A stretch of DNA of 64,000 nt from NCBI RefSeq assembly GCF_009910675.1, contig NZ_RSEJ01000016.1, positions 32,121 to 96,120 of the forward strand, read 5' to 3'. This document shows, piece after piece, positions 34,556 to 44,336 of the stretch. Each line of letters opens with the position of its first letter. Position 1 is the first letter of the stretch. A program made the translations under genes and the position numbers. Source of the DNA: Photobacterium alginatilyticum (GTDB taxonomy: Bacteria; Pseudomonadota; Gammaproteobacteria; Enterobacterales; Vibrionaceae). Under the pieces are notes generated by a model. The model saw nothing but the letters and a program-made list of their open reading frames with translations. It made no database searches and had not been told where the DNA came from.

Positions 34556-36028
34556 TTATGCTATTTCGGCTTTCTTCTGGTCATCCTTGATTCCAGCAAC
34601 AGAAACCAGGTTGCCGTAGACCGGGCGAACGGCCTTGATAATGTCGTTTCGGCTGATGATACCGACAAGCTGATCATCCTTGACGACCGGGTAGCAGTGT
34701 GGGCGGTTAACAACCATGGTGCGGGCACGTTCATTCAGAGACAAGGTGGTTAGCTGGGTAGCAATGCCGCCGCTGCTGACTGGGTATAGGATATTCTTGT
34801 CGATACACATGTACTCGGCCACTTCCAGAATTGAGTTCTCAGGGCTGACAGTCTGGATCTCGTGGCGCATCAGGTCCTGAACTTTGTCTTCGGCTTCCGG
34901 CATGTAGTCATTGCACCAAAGGTCTACCAGAGTGTCGTGGATAGAGAAGAAGCCAACCAGACGTTGATCGCTGGAAAGCACCGGTGCACCGGACAGGCCC
35001 TCCTTGATCAGGATATCGAGTGCTTCTGCGACAGGCATGCCTGGTAGAAGGGTCGTGGTAGCCGGGCGCATATGGTCGTTTACTAGTAGATTTTCCTGAA
35101 GCATGGTGTTGTCCTTAGTTAAAGCGGTCGTATTTGAGAAGTCGGGTTTAATAATGGTTGCTGTGGCATGGTGTTCTTTCGGCGAACTGAAAATTGCCCA
35201 GTAGCTCAGGCCGACCAGTACCCCGCCGCCAACGATATTGCCCAGCGTGACGGGAATGAGATTGGCAAAGATAAAGTTATGGATGTTCAGATCGGCATAC
35301 TGCTCTGGTGATACACCCAGACCAAGCCAGAACGATTCCGGTGCGATGTTCTGGATGGTGATACCCAGAGGCACCATAAACATGTTGGCGACACTGTGCT
35401 CAAAGCCGGTACTGACGAACATAGCCACGGGCAGTACCATCATCGCCATCTTGGTCATCATGTTGTTTGAACAAAATGTCATCCAAATAGCCAAACAAAC
35501 CAGTAAGTTACATAGAATCCCCAGAGCAAAGGCTTCCATCGGCTGATGGTGCAGCTTGTGCTGGGCGATGTTGAGGGCATTGAGTCCCCACTGACCGCCG
35601 TCTAGCTGATACAGGCTAGCCATCGACACCAGTGCCAGCAGCATCATCGCGCCGAGGAAGTTGCCGAAGTAAACTTTCAGCCAAGTGGTGAGCATCTTGC
35701 CTGAGGTGATGTGTTTGTTGGCTCGGGCGATAGAGGACAGCACGGTACTGGTAAAGAGTTCACCACCGCAAATCACCACAAGGATCAGTCCGAGGCTAAA
35801 CGCCAGGCCACCAAATAAGCGGTTGATCCCCCAGCTCATATTGCTGCCACCAGTGGTGACGGTGATGTAAAAGACAAACGCCAGTCCGATAAATACGCCC
35901 GCCGTAATTGCCAGTGCGATGGTGGTACGGGTTGGCTTGGATGCCTTCCCGACCGCGTATTTTTCTGCCTGCTTCATCATCTCTTTGGGAGTGAAGTTAC
36001 TGTTGTTGGATGCCATTGCCGTGGCCAT
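34556..36028 (-). CDS. Formate/nitrite channel fused to a C-terminal CBS pair
   Basis: A 490-residue fusion. Residues ~1-285 are an FNT channel (VGKASKPTRTTIALAITAGV start, GGELFTSTVL omega loop, STGFEHSVANMF with the central His). After a linker (~285-318), two CBS motifs follow: LLVNDHMRPATTTLLPGMPV through RLVGFFSIHDTLVDL, and VQDLMRHEIQTVSPENS through LVGIISRNDIIKAV, the second with a ~25-residue insert. FNT proteins normally stop after the channel, so the CBS pair suggests gating by adenine nucleotides. AGGAG with 9-nt spacing fixes the start. Divergent from a LysR gene and next to fhs, pointing to formate. Confidence 0.85.
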   Translation of the reverse strand: MATAMASNNSNFTPKEMMKQAEKYAVGKASKPTRTTIALAITAGVFIGLAFVFYITVTTGGSNMSWGINRLFGGLAFSLGLILVVICGGELFTSTVLSSIARANKHITSGKMLTTWLKVYFGNFLGAMMLLALVSMASLYQLDGGQWGLNALNIAQHKLHHQPMEAFALGILCNLLVCLAIWMTFCSNNMMTKMAMMVLPVAMFVSTGFEHSVANMFMVPLGITIQNIAPESFWLGLGVSPEQYADLNIHNFIFANLIPVTLGNIVGGGVLVGLSYWAIFSSPKEHHATATIIKPDFSNTTALTKDNTMLQENLLVNDHMRPATTTLLPGMPVAEALDILIKEGLSGAPVLSSDQRLVGFFSIHDTLVDLWCNDYMPEAEDKVQDLMRHEIQTVSPENSILEVAEYMCIDKNILYPVSSGGIATQLTTLSLNERARTMVVNRPHCYPVVKDDQLVGIISRNDIIKAVRPVYGNLVSVAGIKDDQKKAEIA

Positions 36029-36186
36029 TTCAAGCGTCTCCTGTGTGTAGTCCGGTATGCCGGCCGGTTGTTGTGATTACATAGGGGGTAGATAACGTCA
36101 CATTTCCTCCTGTCGTGACTGGTAACTGGCATTCAGCATACGGTTGGAAAAATGGTTGAGTAAAATTGATAATTTCTTTAACCCTA

Positions 36187-36201
36187 ATCACTAAAGTTGA
36201 T
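36187..36201. promoter_or_regulatory. LysR-type binding dyad in the divergent promoter
   Basis: ATCA-CTAAAGT-TGAT (15 bp, arms inverted) lies 47 bp before the LysR gene ATG in the 219-bp intergenic region shared with the FNT-CBS gene. It fits the T-N11-A pattern of LysR operators. Confidence 0.45.
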
Positions 36202-36247
36202 ATTCTTGGCGATAGAAAACAAATTGCATTTATCGGGGAGAGTTTTA

Positions 36248-37153
36248 ATGCGTTATTCACTGAAGCAACTTTCGGTGTTTGAGGAGGTAGCGAGCACACG
36301 CAGTGTCAGCAAAGCCGCGGAAAACCTGGCTTTGACGCAGTCTGCAGCGAGCATGGCGTTGTCCCAGCTCGAGAAGCTGCTGGGGCGTCCGTTGTTTGAG
36401 CGGCAGGGGAAGCAAATGGCACTGACCTACTGGGGGGCATGGCTCCGCCCCAGAGCCAAGCAGCTATTGTTTGATGCCCAGCAGATAGAACTGGGGTTTT
36501 ATGATCAGCATCTTGTCAGTGGCGAAATCAGCCTGGCTGCCAGTCAGACGGCGGCTGAACACCTTTTGCCAGAGCTTATCAGTATTATTGATAAAGATTT
36601 TCCAGAGTTACGCATTCAGCTTATCGTGAAGAATGCCCAGAAAGTCATCGATAGAGTGAGGAACTACGAGTGCGAGCTGGGGATCATCGAGGGACGTTGT
36701 GATGACAGCCGGTTGGATCAGGAAGTATGGTGCCACGACCATCTGGTGATTATTGCTTCCAAGCATCACCCCTACGCCAAACTTGATACGGTGAGCTTTG
36801 CGCAGCTAGAGCAGGCTAAGTGGGTCCTTCGCGAGCAGGGAGCCGGTACTCGGCAAAGTTTTGAAAGTGCGCTGCACGGGGTGATTGAAGATTTGGATGT
36901 CTGGCGGGAGTATGAACAGATCCCGGTTCTTCGTGCTCTGGTTACCAATGGGCCTTACCTTAGCTGTCTACCTTATCTGGATGTAGTGAAATATATCGAT
37001 CGCGGTGAGCTGGTGGCCTTGAATGTTCCTGAACTGAATATGAAGCGAACGCTATCTTTTATCTGGCGTGCCGATGCGATAGAAAACCCGCTTCGCGACT
37101 GTATTCGCCGCGAAGCCATCCGGATGATAAAAGACCGAAAAATGGAGATGTAA
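36248..37153 (+). CDS. LysR-family transcriptional regulator
   Basis: A 301-residue regulator: winged helix-turn-helix at residues 1-60 (RYSLKQLSVFEEVASTRSVS, SAASMALSQLEKLLGRPLFER) and a periplasmic-binding-like effector domain (~90-295). The ATG at 36248 has GGGAG upstream and begins the conserved helix; a longer frame from 36197 adds 17 residues. Divergent orientation implies control of the FNT-CBS gene. Its family resembles the CysB/YeiE branch by eye; effector unknown. Confidence 0.88.
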   Translation: MRYSLKQLSVFEEVASTRSVSKAAENLALTQSAASMALSQLEKLLGRPLFERQGKQMALTYWGAWLRPRAKQLLFDAQQIELGFYDQHLVSGEISLAASQTAAEHLLPELISIIDKDFPELRIQLIVKNAQKVIDRVRNYECELGIIEGRCDDSRLDQEVWCHDHLVIIASKHHPYAKLDTVSFAQLEQAKWVLREQGAGTRQSFESALHGVIEDLDVWREYEQIPVLRALVTNGPYLSCLPYLDVVKYIDRGELVALNVPELNMKRTLSFIWRADAIENPLRDCIRREAIRMIKDRKMEM

Positions 37154-37197
37154 GATATATAAGTGAATTTGATGATGCCAAGAAGCTAAAGTTATAG

Positions 37198-37467
37198 GTG
37201 GTTGAGTGCATATCGGTTTGTCAATTGATTAAAGTGGGTACAATTATTGGTTTTAATTTGGCGTTATTGCTGATTTTTTCGGCTGATTACTACAGTTTAG
37301 CTGTTGTGATGCCTCAACAGCAGTATTCGCAGTTAAGGATCTTGTTAGTTTTCATATCAATATTTATGATTATTATGGGCAGTATTTGTTATATGCTATT
37401 TGGTGCTTATGTTGATATTGAGGGAATAGATCTTTATTGCATTTGTTTTCATCCTTATGATCTATAA
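37198..37467 (+). CDS. Possible small membrane protein (89 aa)
   Basis: A GTG-initiated frame with two hydrophobic segments (TIIGFNLALLLIFSADYY; LLVFISIFMIIMGSICYMLFG). No good ribosome site and AT-rich. It lies in a 681-bp gap (37154-37834) that otherwise holds nothing recognised. Could be a degraded gene. Confidence 0.25.
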   Translation: MVECISVCQLIKVGTIIGFNLALLLIFSADYYSLAVVMPQQQYSQLRILLVFISIFMIIMGSICYMLFGAYVDIEGIDLYCICFHPYDL

Positions 37468-37834
37468 ACAAAAAATTGATATCCCAGAGTTGTTTCTCAA
37501 TTGACTCTCAATAGGGGCTGACAAGATCAGGCTAGATATTGCATGAGTTATTCGTGGCTTTATCATATTCATCTCTCACAAGGCTTGTCATTAGTCTTTC
37601 TGATGACAGGCATACCCACTTGAACAATGGCAATTTGAGACAGAATAAGCCAAACCGGCCTCTTGTGCGGCTGTAAAAAGAGGTTGCTCCCAAAGCCTGA
37701 AAAAAAGTGAGATACATCTATTTGATTTCATTTAGCGCATCAATAACTGGTTAAATTTTGAGCTGCTAGTCTCTGGACAAGGTGGTGATTATCTTTAAAA
37801 TCCGGCCTTAGTTGATATTGCTAGGGACGAGAAA

Positions 37835-38824
37835 ATGATCATCAAAGGAAAGCCGGTAAGGGATATGTCCCTTAAGCTTAATACCTTGTTTCGCGGATTA
37901 GGCTGCCTGTTGCTTCTGCTTTTTTTAGTTAATTTACATTCACTTACAGATACTATTTCCAACTCGGCCCAGTCGCTTCAAAAGCTGACGGCGGCGATGG
38001 GGCCAGGTAGCAAGGTCTCGCCTGTGGCAGAGCCTGCTATATTAGAAACAGCGCTGGCTGATCAAGCACCGGTCGAAGAGAAAGCCGCAACTTTCGAAGA
38101 CGAAGTAGTCGAGCTGAGACAGGCCGCGCTGGTACGCTTTGCCAACAAGTTTAATTTTCCCAACTCCGTTGAGTTTTATAGTCTGGCCAGCCGTGAAAAC
38201 TGGATGTTTAGCCCGGCGACAGTAAAGAATAAAGACAACGTCCTTAATTTAACGACATGTGGCTATTATGCGGCGAAAAATGCCATGGGCCTTGCCCGTG
38301 AGAGAGAGCCATTCATCATTGACCTGGTTTACGACTTTTTAAATCAGAGATATAGCGTTCATGGTTATTTCAAGGATGACAGAGCCAACTACCATCAATT
38401 TAACGGAACCAAAAAGCCGGTTGAACTGAGCCGCAACCGCTTCAAAAATAAGTGGGATGTTACCTGTAAACCGTTAAAGGTCGAGAAGTTTGACGATATT
38501 CTTTCGGTTGCTACTCTTGGGCGCTTTGAGCCTGACGCAGAAATGGCATTTAAACGGCAGCTAAATGCGTTTGGCGCTAATGTAAAAAGCGAAATCGAAA
38601 CTTGTATTACAGATAAAATGCTTATTGCTTCAGTCCCTAAGCTTGCGACGCGTAAGGATCTTTGCCTGGCCAATGCACAATGTACGATCTTAGATGGTGG
38701 TGTCGGCGGTAAATGTGACGTTGTGAAGAAGGCGTGTTCAAGTGACGCGGCATCACAGCTTTGCCAGCCAACTGGCGAGGCTATCACGGGCAAGACTACC
38801 GACAACGACCAAGCTGCCAGTTAG
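37835..38824 (+). CDS. Membrane-anchored protein of unknown function (329 aa)
   Basis: One N-terminal hydrophobic segment (GLGCLLLLLFLVNL, ~20-36) probably anchors the protein with the rest in the periplasm. A Glu-rich stretch (~80-110) precedes a domain with GYYAAKNAMGLARE and YDFLNQRYSVHGYF; the C-terminal ~60 residues hold several Cys (CITDKM, DLCLANAQCTI, GKCDVVKKACSS, QLCQP), suggesting disulfides. I do not recognise a family. Start choice is between 37835 and 37865 (M11, AAGGGA just upstream). It converges on pflA; a hairpin follows at 38882-38912. Confidence 0.7.
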   Translation: MIIKGKPVRDMSLKLNTLFRGLGCLLLLLFLVNLHSLTDTISNSAQSLQKLTAAMGPGSKVSPVAEPAILETALADQAPVEEKAATFEDEVVELRQAALVRFANKFNFPNSVEFYSLASRENWMFSPATVKNKDNVLNLTTCGYYAAKNAMGLAREREPFIIDLVYDFLNQRYSVHGYFKDDRANYHQFNGTKKPVELSRNRFKNKWDVTCKPLKVEKFDDILSVATLGRFEPDAEMAFKRQLNAFGANVKSEIETCITDKMLIASVPKLATRKDLCLANAQCTILDGGVGGKCDVVKKACSSDAASQLCQPTGEAITGKTTDNDQAAS

Positions 38825-38881
38825 TTACTGACTAGCGTAATCAGTCACGGGGAGATATCGTTGCAAGATCTTGATTCTAAT

Positions 38882-38912
38882 GCAGGAGCAAGCTAGGGCA
38901 TTTTGCTCCTGC
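38882..38912. terminator. Hairpin between the unknown gene and pflA
   Basis: A perfect 10-bp stem GCAGGAGCAA/TTGCTCCTGC with an 11-nt loop lies between the two convergent stops. No T run on either strand. Confidence 0.45.
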
Positions 38913-38938
38913 CATTTGACAAGGTAGGTCGCTGCGGA

Positions 38939-39679
38939 TCAGTACATCACAGTATGGCCGTAGCTGGCGATAATGCTTTTGACTTTCTCCATGACTTCTT
39001 TCGATGGCGGCTTAACATCAGTTAGCTGATATTCAAAACCGAGAGCTTCCCATTTATGTTCGCCCAGTTGGTGGTAAGGCAGCAGCTCGACCTTCTCAAT
39101 ATTGTCCATTCCCTGAATAAACTCGCCGAGCAGATGGGCTGAGCGCTCGTCATCGGTGAAGCCCGGTACGATAACGTAGCGGATCCAGGTTTTCTGGCCG
39201 CGCTGATGAAGATAGCGGGCAAAGTCCAGCACACGCTTGTTCGGTACGCCGACCAAATTCTGGTGGATGCTGTCATCAAGCTGCTTGAGATCCAACATCA
39301 CCAGATCAGTACTATCAAGTACTTCATCAACGACATCGGTATGCTTGCGGATATAGCCGTTGGTATCAAGGCAAGTATGAATCCCTTCAGCCTGAGCGGC
39401 GCGGAAGAAATCACGGACAAACTCAGGTTGCAGCATGGCTTCACCGCCAGATGCCGTGACACCGCCGCCGGAGGCTTTCATGAAGTGACGGTACGAAAGG
39501 GCGTCTTTCATGATCTCGTCAACAGTGATTTCACGCCCGTCGTGGAGATCCCACGTATCACGGTTGTGGCAATACTGACAACGCATTAAGCAGCCTTGCA
39601 TAAATACGATAAAACGGATGCCGGGTCCATCCACGGTACCGCAGGATTCAAAAGAGTGAATTCGGCCTTTTACTGACAT
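38939..39679 (-). CDS. pflA: Pyruvate formate-lyase activating enzyme PflA
   Basis: A 246-residue radical SAM enzyme collinear with E. coli Pfl[16 protein letters not shown] carries the CxxxCxxC cluster motif, followed by [16 protein letters not shown]. It uses a 4Fe-4S cluster and SAM to install the glycyl radical on PflB under anaerobiosis. The ATG at 39679 ([12 protein letters not shown]) has GGAG 10 nt upstream. Here a chemoreceptor gene on the opposite strand separates it from pflB, so it must have its own promoter; a perfect 11-bp dyad lies 31 bp upstream. Confidence 0.96.
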   Translation of the reverse strand: MSVKGRIHSFESCGTVDGPGIRFIVFMQGCLMRCQYCHNRDTWDLHDGREITVDEIMKDALSYRHFMKASGGGVTASGGEAMLQPEFVRDFFRAAQAEGIHTCLDTNGYIRKHTDVVDEVLDSTDLVMLDLKQLDDSIHQNLVGVPNKRVLDFARYLHQRGQKTWIRYVIVPGFTDDERSAHLLGEFIQGMDNIEKVELLPYHQLGEHKWEALGFEYQLTDVKPPSKEVMEKVKSIIASYGHTVMY

Positions 39680-39709
39680 TGCTTTATTTCTCCGCATGGT
39701 GCGTGTTTA

Positions 39710-39736
39710 CCTGTCATTTTATTACAAAATGACAGG
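39710..39736. promoter_or_regulatory. Perfect 11-bp inverted repeat upstream of pflA
   Basis: CCTGTCATTTT and AAAATGACAGG flank a 5-nt spacer, 31 bp before the pflA ATG and 380 bp before the chemoreceptor gene. It could be an operator or a 5' stem in the pflA mRNA. No known consensus is matched. The rest of 39680-40115 shows no gene. Confidence 0.45.
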
Positions 39737-40115
39737 CTAAAATAGCGAAAAAAGCGTTATACATGTAAGGGTAATACATTTCCTTCTCCGTCCATTTTTT
39801 CATTCCTTGCCTCGCTGTTATGACTTAGCCATTGATGTCTGCTTCACTATTGTTTTGTTTCATAGTGATAACCATATTAATGCGAAAAATATGCACACCA
39901 ACCACGAAATTGTTACATCTGTCGCTTGAAGTGCGGTGAAAATCCCAGCACTATACGCTCCAAAGTGCCTATGCGCTCTTAGCTTAATGAGCTCGTTTCA
40001 TTTTGCTTAACAATTTATTGTTGCTGAAGGGGACCCAACCAAGATATTCAGAGTGGGAAGGCGGAGGCAGAAAAGAGGCAGCAGTCAGGCAAGATAATAA
40101 TAAACAAGGAGATTT

Positions 40116-41735
40116 ATGTTCAGTTTAAGCAACTTGACCGTCAGGAAGAAGTTAATCGCCTTTGTCGCTACTGCTATTGGGCTACTCTTGTGTGTCAGCG
40201 TTTATAATGCGCTGGAACAACGGCAGGCCGCGTTTCAAGAACGAAAGGCATCGTTGCAAAGCCAGATCGAGCTGGCTATCAGCACGCTTGAATTTTATGC
40301 ATCGCAGCAGGAGGTATTGGGGGCCGCGAAAGCGCAGCAGCAATCCATTACGATGATAAATGCCCTGCGCTATGGCAAAGGGAATTATTTTTGGGTGACG
40401 ACTCCTGATCTTGAAATTATTACCCACCCGCTCAAGCCTAAGCTCAACGGAACCAATGCCCGCCAGCTTACCGATGCCGACGGTAAGTTTCACTGGCAAG
40501 AGATGGTAACGACCAGTGAGAAGAGCGGTGCCGGCTATCTCGACTATCGCTGGCGCTCTCCCGAGGGCGAAATCAAACCCAAGCTCTCGTTTGTAAAACG
40601 CTTTCCTCAATGGAACTGGATTGTAGGCACTGGCGTCCATGTCAAAGATATCGAAGATGAGTTTATGCTGACTTCAATGAAAACAGGCGTGATGGCTGCG
40701 GCTGCGATGCTGGTACTGCTTGCGGTCGGTTATTTTATCAGCCACAACATCTCCGATCCGCTTGAGGCGCTGGTGGGTAAGTTTGATGCTATTGCCGACG
40801 GTGATCTCAGGGTCGATTGCCACTCTGAACGTCGCGATGAAATTGGCAAGCTGGCGCGTCGCATGGATATCTCGATAAGTGCAATTCGCAATGCCCTCAA
40901 GGTTGCGGCCGCCTCCGCCCATCACTCAACAGATATGGCCAGTACGATTGCTTCTGCCAGCGAAGAGAGTGCTCAGAGTATCCAGTCGCAACATATGCAG
41001 CTAGAGCAGCTTGCCACGGCCATGAATGAAATGACGGCAACGGTTGCCGATGTGGCGCAAAATGCAGAGCAAACGGCTTCCATGACCAAGGACATGTCCC
41101 ATAAGGCAACAGCCAGCAGTGAACGGCTGGAGGATACTACCCAGAATATCCAGCAGGTCGCCAGCCAAATCGCTGAGGCCGACAAGCGGGTGGAGGAGCT
41201 TAAGCAGGGCGTTCTTCAGATCAGCGAGGTCGCCGAGGTGATCAAGGGTATTTCTGAACAGACTAACCTTCTGGCCCTGAATGCGGCGATTGAAGCGGCA
41301 CGTGCCGGTGAGCAGGGGCGGGGATTTGCCGTCGTGGCCGACGAAGTGCGTAACCTTGCCCAGCGTACACAGAAATCCACCGAGGAAATCCAGGTGACGG
41401 TTGACGGGCTGACGCGCGGAGCGCTGGAGGCGGCGACGGCGATGAAGGCGAGCCATAATAGCAGCCGGAACAGTGTCGAGAATGCTCAGGACAGCCAGCG
41501 TGAGCTGAAGCATATGCTTGATGCGTTGTATCAGTCCACGGATCGGGTAGCCCAGATCGCGGCAGCGGCAGATCAGCAGGGTACGGTGTCGGAAGACATC
41601 AACGGTAATGTCAGCAGTATTCATTTATCGGCGAATGAAGTGAATGCGGCTGCCCAGCATCTGGCGAGCCAGAGCCAGGCATTGGCCGAGGCCTCGGAAG
41701 AGCTTGCTCACCAGCTACAGCATTTTAAGGTTTAG
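40116..41735 (+). CDS. Methyl-accepting chemotaxis protein with single Cache domain
   Basis: A 539-residue chemoreceptor: TM1 (~10-30), an extracellular sCache_2-type domain (~35-185, with [27 protein letters not shown] and [15 protein letters not shown]), TM2 (~188-210), HAMP (~210-265) and a signalling domain with the conserved hairpin tip [20 protein letters not shown]. sCache_2 receptors often bind C2-C3 carboxylates. AAGGAG precedes the ATG. It lies between pflB and pflA on the opposite strand, so a formate, pyruvate or acetate ligand is an attractive inference. Confidence 0.9.
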   Translation: MFSLSNLTVRKKLIAFVATAIGLLLCVSVYNALEQRQAAFQERKASLQSQIELAISTLEFYASQQEVLGAAKAQQQSITMINALRYGKGNYFWVTTPDLEIITHPLKPKLNGTNARQLTDADGKFHWQEMVTTSEKSGAGYLDYRWRSPEGEIKPKLSFVKRFPQWNWIVGTGVHVKDIEDEFMLTSMKTGVMAAAAMLVLLAVGYFISHNISDPLEALVGKFDAIADGDLRVDCHSERRDEIGKLARRMDISISAIRNALKVAAASAHHSTDMASTIASASEESAQSIQSQHMQLEQLATAMNEMTATVADVAQNAEQTASMTKDMSHKATASSERLEDTTQNIQQVASQIAEADKRVEELKQGVLQISEVAEVIKGISEQTNLLALNAAIEAARAGEQGRGFAVVADEVRNLAQRTQKSTEEIQVTVDGLTRGALEAATAMKASHNSSRNSVENAQDSQRELKHMLDALYQSTDRVAQIAAAADQQGTVSEDINGNVSSIHLSANEVNAAAQHLASQSQALAEASEELAHQLQHFKV

Positions 41736-41771
41736 CTCGGTTATTGGAGTGTAATTTTTCGCAGACATAAA

Positions 41772-41797
41772 AAAAACCGACCCAAAGGTCGGTTTTT
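41772..41797. terminator. Bidirectional terminator between the chemoreceptor and pflB
   Basis: AAAAACCGACC/GGTCGGTTTTT stem with CAAA loop and U tracts on both strands, between convergent genes. Confidence 0.9.
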
Positions 41798-41845
41798 ATT
41801 ACTTACCGGCTAGCGAACTAGCCGATGAGTCAGACTGGCTCTCAA

Positions 41846-44122
41846 TTATAGAGATTCAGTGAATGTACGCGCGATAACGTCTTTCTGCTGTTCTGCAGTC
41901 AGAGAGTTGAAACGCACAGCGTAGCCCGATACACGGATAGTTAGCTGTGGGTACTTCTCTGGGTGCTTAACTGCGTCTTCTAGAGTTTCGCGGTTAAGAA
42001 CGTTAACGTTCAGGTGCTGACCGCCTTCGATGCCGGCTTCGTGGTGGAAGTAACCATCCATCAGGCCTGCAAGGTTAGCTTTCTGAGTCTCAGCTTCTTT
42101 ACCTAGCGCGTTAGGAACGATAGAGAAAGTGTAAGAGATACCATCTTTCGCATCAGCAAACGGCAGTTTACCAACAGAAGTCAGAGATGCTACCGCACCT
42201 TTTTCATCACGACCGTGCATTGGGTTTGCACCCGGTGCGAAAGGAGCACCAGCTTTACGGCCGTCAGGTGTAGTACCAGTCTTCTTACCGTATACCACGT
42301 TAGATGTGATAGTCAGGATAGACTGAGTTGGGATTGCGTTACGGTAAGTGTTCAGCTTACGGATCTTGTTCATGAACGTTGTAACAAGTTCACAAGCGAT
42401 GTCATCAACGCGTGCGTCGTTGTTACCGAACTTAGGATAGTCGCCTTCGATTTCGAAATCGATCGCGATACCGTCTTCGTCACGTACAGGTTTAACTGTT
42501 GCGTACTTGATTGCAGACAGTGAGTCAGCAGCAACAGACAGACCAGCAATACCACAAGCCATTGTACGGATAACATCACGGTCATGAAGAGCCATTAGTG
42601 ATGCTTCGTAGCTGTACTTGTCGTGCATGAAGTGGATGCTGTTTAGCGCAGTCACGTACTGCTTAGCTAGCCAGTCCATGAAGTGATCCATGCGCTCCAT
42701 TAGATCGTCATAGCTCAGCACTTCATCAGTGATCTTGTCCATCTTAGGACCAACCTGGATCTTCAGCTTCTCATCTACACCACCGTTGATGGTGTAAAGC
42801 ATGGTTTTCGCCAGGTTCGCACGTGCGCCGAAGAACTGCATTTGCTTACCAACAACCATTGGCGAGACACAACAAGCGATCGCGTAGTCATCAGAGTTCA
42901 TGTCAGGACGCATCAGGTCGTCGTTTTCGTACTGGATAGAAGAAGTATCGATAGATACTTTCGCACAGAAACGCTTAAAGCCGTCAGGTAGCTGCTCAGA
43001 CCAAAGTACAGTGATGTTTGGCTCTGGAGAAGGACCCATGGTGTATAGGCTGTTTAGGAAACGGAAGTTAGTACGTGTTACCAGCGTACGTCCGTCAAGG
43101 CTCATACCACCCATTGACTCTGTTGCCCAGATTGGGTCGCCAGAGAATAGCTCATCGTATTCAGGCGTACGTAGGAAACGAACCATACGTAGCTTCATTA
43201 CGAAGTGGTCGATCATTTCCTGAGCTTGTTCTTCAGTGATCTTGCCAGCAGCGATATCACGCTCGATGAAGATATCCAGGAACGTAGAAGTACGACCCAG
43301 AGACATAGCAGCACCGTTCTGTGACTTAACAGCAGCTAGGTAGCCGAAGTATGTCCACTGGATTGCTTCTTGTGCAGTTGTTGCAGGAGCAGAGATGTCG
43401 TAGCCGTATTTCGCTGCCATTTCTTTGATCTGGCCCAGCGCACGGTGCTGCTCAGCGATTTCTTCGCGAAGCTGCATAGTCATCTGTAGGTCTTCGCCGT
43501 TCTCGAACTTCTCTTGCAGAGAAGAGAACTGAGCGAACTTGTCCTTCATTAGGAAGTCGATACCGTATAGTGCTACGCGACGGTAGTCACCGATGATACG
43601 ACCACGGCCGTATGCATCTGGAAGACCAGTCAGAACACCAGACTTACGACATTTCATGATATCCGGCGTGTAGATATCGAAAACGCCCTGGTTGTGCGTC
43701 TTACGGTACTCAGAGTAAATCTTAGATACCATTGGATCTAGTTCACGACCGTATACCTTGCACGAACCCTCAACCATACGGATACCACCGTTAGGGATGA
43801 TAGCGCGCTTAAGTGGAGCGTCAGTCTGAAGACCTACGATAGTCTCTAGATCTTTGTTGATGTAACCTGCGTCGTGAGCAGTGATGGTAGAGATAACAGA
43901 AGTATCGAAGTCAACAGGAGCGTGAGTGCTGTTTTCCTGTTTGATACCTTCCATAACCTGATCCCAAAGCTTGTTAGTCGCTTCAGTACCTTCAGATACT
44001 AGGAAAGACTCATCACCTTCATACGGTGCGTAGTTTTTCTGGATGAAGTCGCGAACGTTTACTTCGTTCTGCCATTCGCCTGCAGCGAACCCTTCCCAAG
44101 CTTTAGCAAATTGCTCTGCCAT
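41846..44122 (-). CDS. pflB: Formate acetyltransferase (pyruvate formate-lyase) PflB
   Basis: A 758-residue glycyl radical enzyme. The catalytic cysteine pair is in AIACCVSPM and the glycyl radical site in the C-terminal RVSGYAVRF. It cleaves pyruvate with CoA to acetyl-CoA and formate under anaerobiosis and is activated by PflA. Codon use is of the highly expressed type. The upstream gene on the same strand is the DUF3360 permease (215 bp away), not focA as in E. coli. The gap has a GTTGAGCTCAAC palindrome (44171-44182) and a hairpin (44304-44330). Confidence 0.97.
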   Translation of the reverse strand: MAEQFAKAWEGFAAGEWQNEVNVRDFIQKNYAPYEGDESFLVSEGTEATNKLWDQVMEGIKQENSTHAPVDFDTSVISTITAHDAGYINKDLETIVGLQTDAPLKRAIIPNGGIRMVEGSCKVYGRELDPMVSKIYSEYRKTHNQGVFDIYTPDIMKCRKSGVLTGLPDAYGRGRIIGDYRRVALYGIDFLMKDKFAQFSSLQEKFENGEDLQMTMQLREEIAEQHRALGQIKEMAAKYGYDISAPATTAQEAIQWTYFGYLAAVKSQNGAAMSLGRTSTFLDIFIERDIAAGKITEEQAQEMIDHFVMKLRMVRFLRTPEYDELFSGDPIWATESMGGMSLDGRTLVTRTNFRFLNSLYTMGPSPEPNITVLWSEQLPDGFKRFCAKVSIDTSSIQYENDDLMRPDMNSDDYAIACCVSPMVVGKQMQFFGARANLAKTMLYTINGGVDEKLKIQVGPKMDKITDEVLSYDDLMERMDHFMDWLAKQYVTALNSIHFMHDKYSYEASLMALHDRDVIRTMACGIAGLSVAADSLSAIKYATVKPVRDEDGIAIDFEIEGDYPKFGNNDARVDDIACELVTTFMNKIRKLNTYRNAIPTQSILTITSNVVYGKKTGTTPDGRKAGAPFAPGANPMHGRDEKGAVASLTSVGKLPFADAKDGISYTFSIVPNALGKEAETQKANLAGLMDGYFHHEAGIEGGQHLNVNVLNRETLEDAVKHPEKYPQLTIRVSGYAVRFNSLTAEQQKDVIARTFTESL

Positions 44123-44303
44123 GACATACCTACCTTTTTAGTAGAAAAAACACGTACTGATTGAATCGCTGTTGAGCTCAACACCACCGGTTGATGGTGA
44201 ACAGTACACTTTTATTAACAATAATACGGATAATCAAATCGATTAGTGCATCGTGATGATTTCATTATTCGTATTAACGCTAGTTATCAATGCCTAAATT
44301 AAG

Positions 44304-44330
44304 CTGGGGCAGCATAACATACTGCCCCAG
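44304..44330 (-). terminator. Intercistronic hairpin between DUF3360 gene and pflB
   Basis: A perfect 9-bp stem CTGGGGCAG/CTGCCCCAG with a 9-nt loop begins 7 bp past the DUF3360 stop; the minus strand then reads CTTAATTT, so termination may be partial. Confidence 0.5.
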
Positions 44331-44336
44331 ATTTCA

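Noticed and set aside
37532..37717. 61-codon minus-strand frame in the gap before the 37835 gene
   Set aside because: No ribosome site or conserved features.
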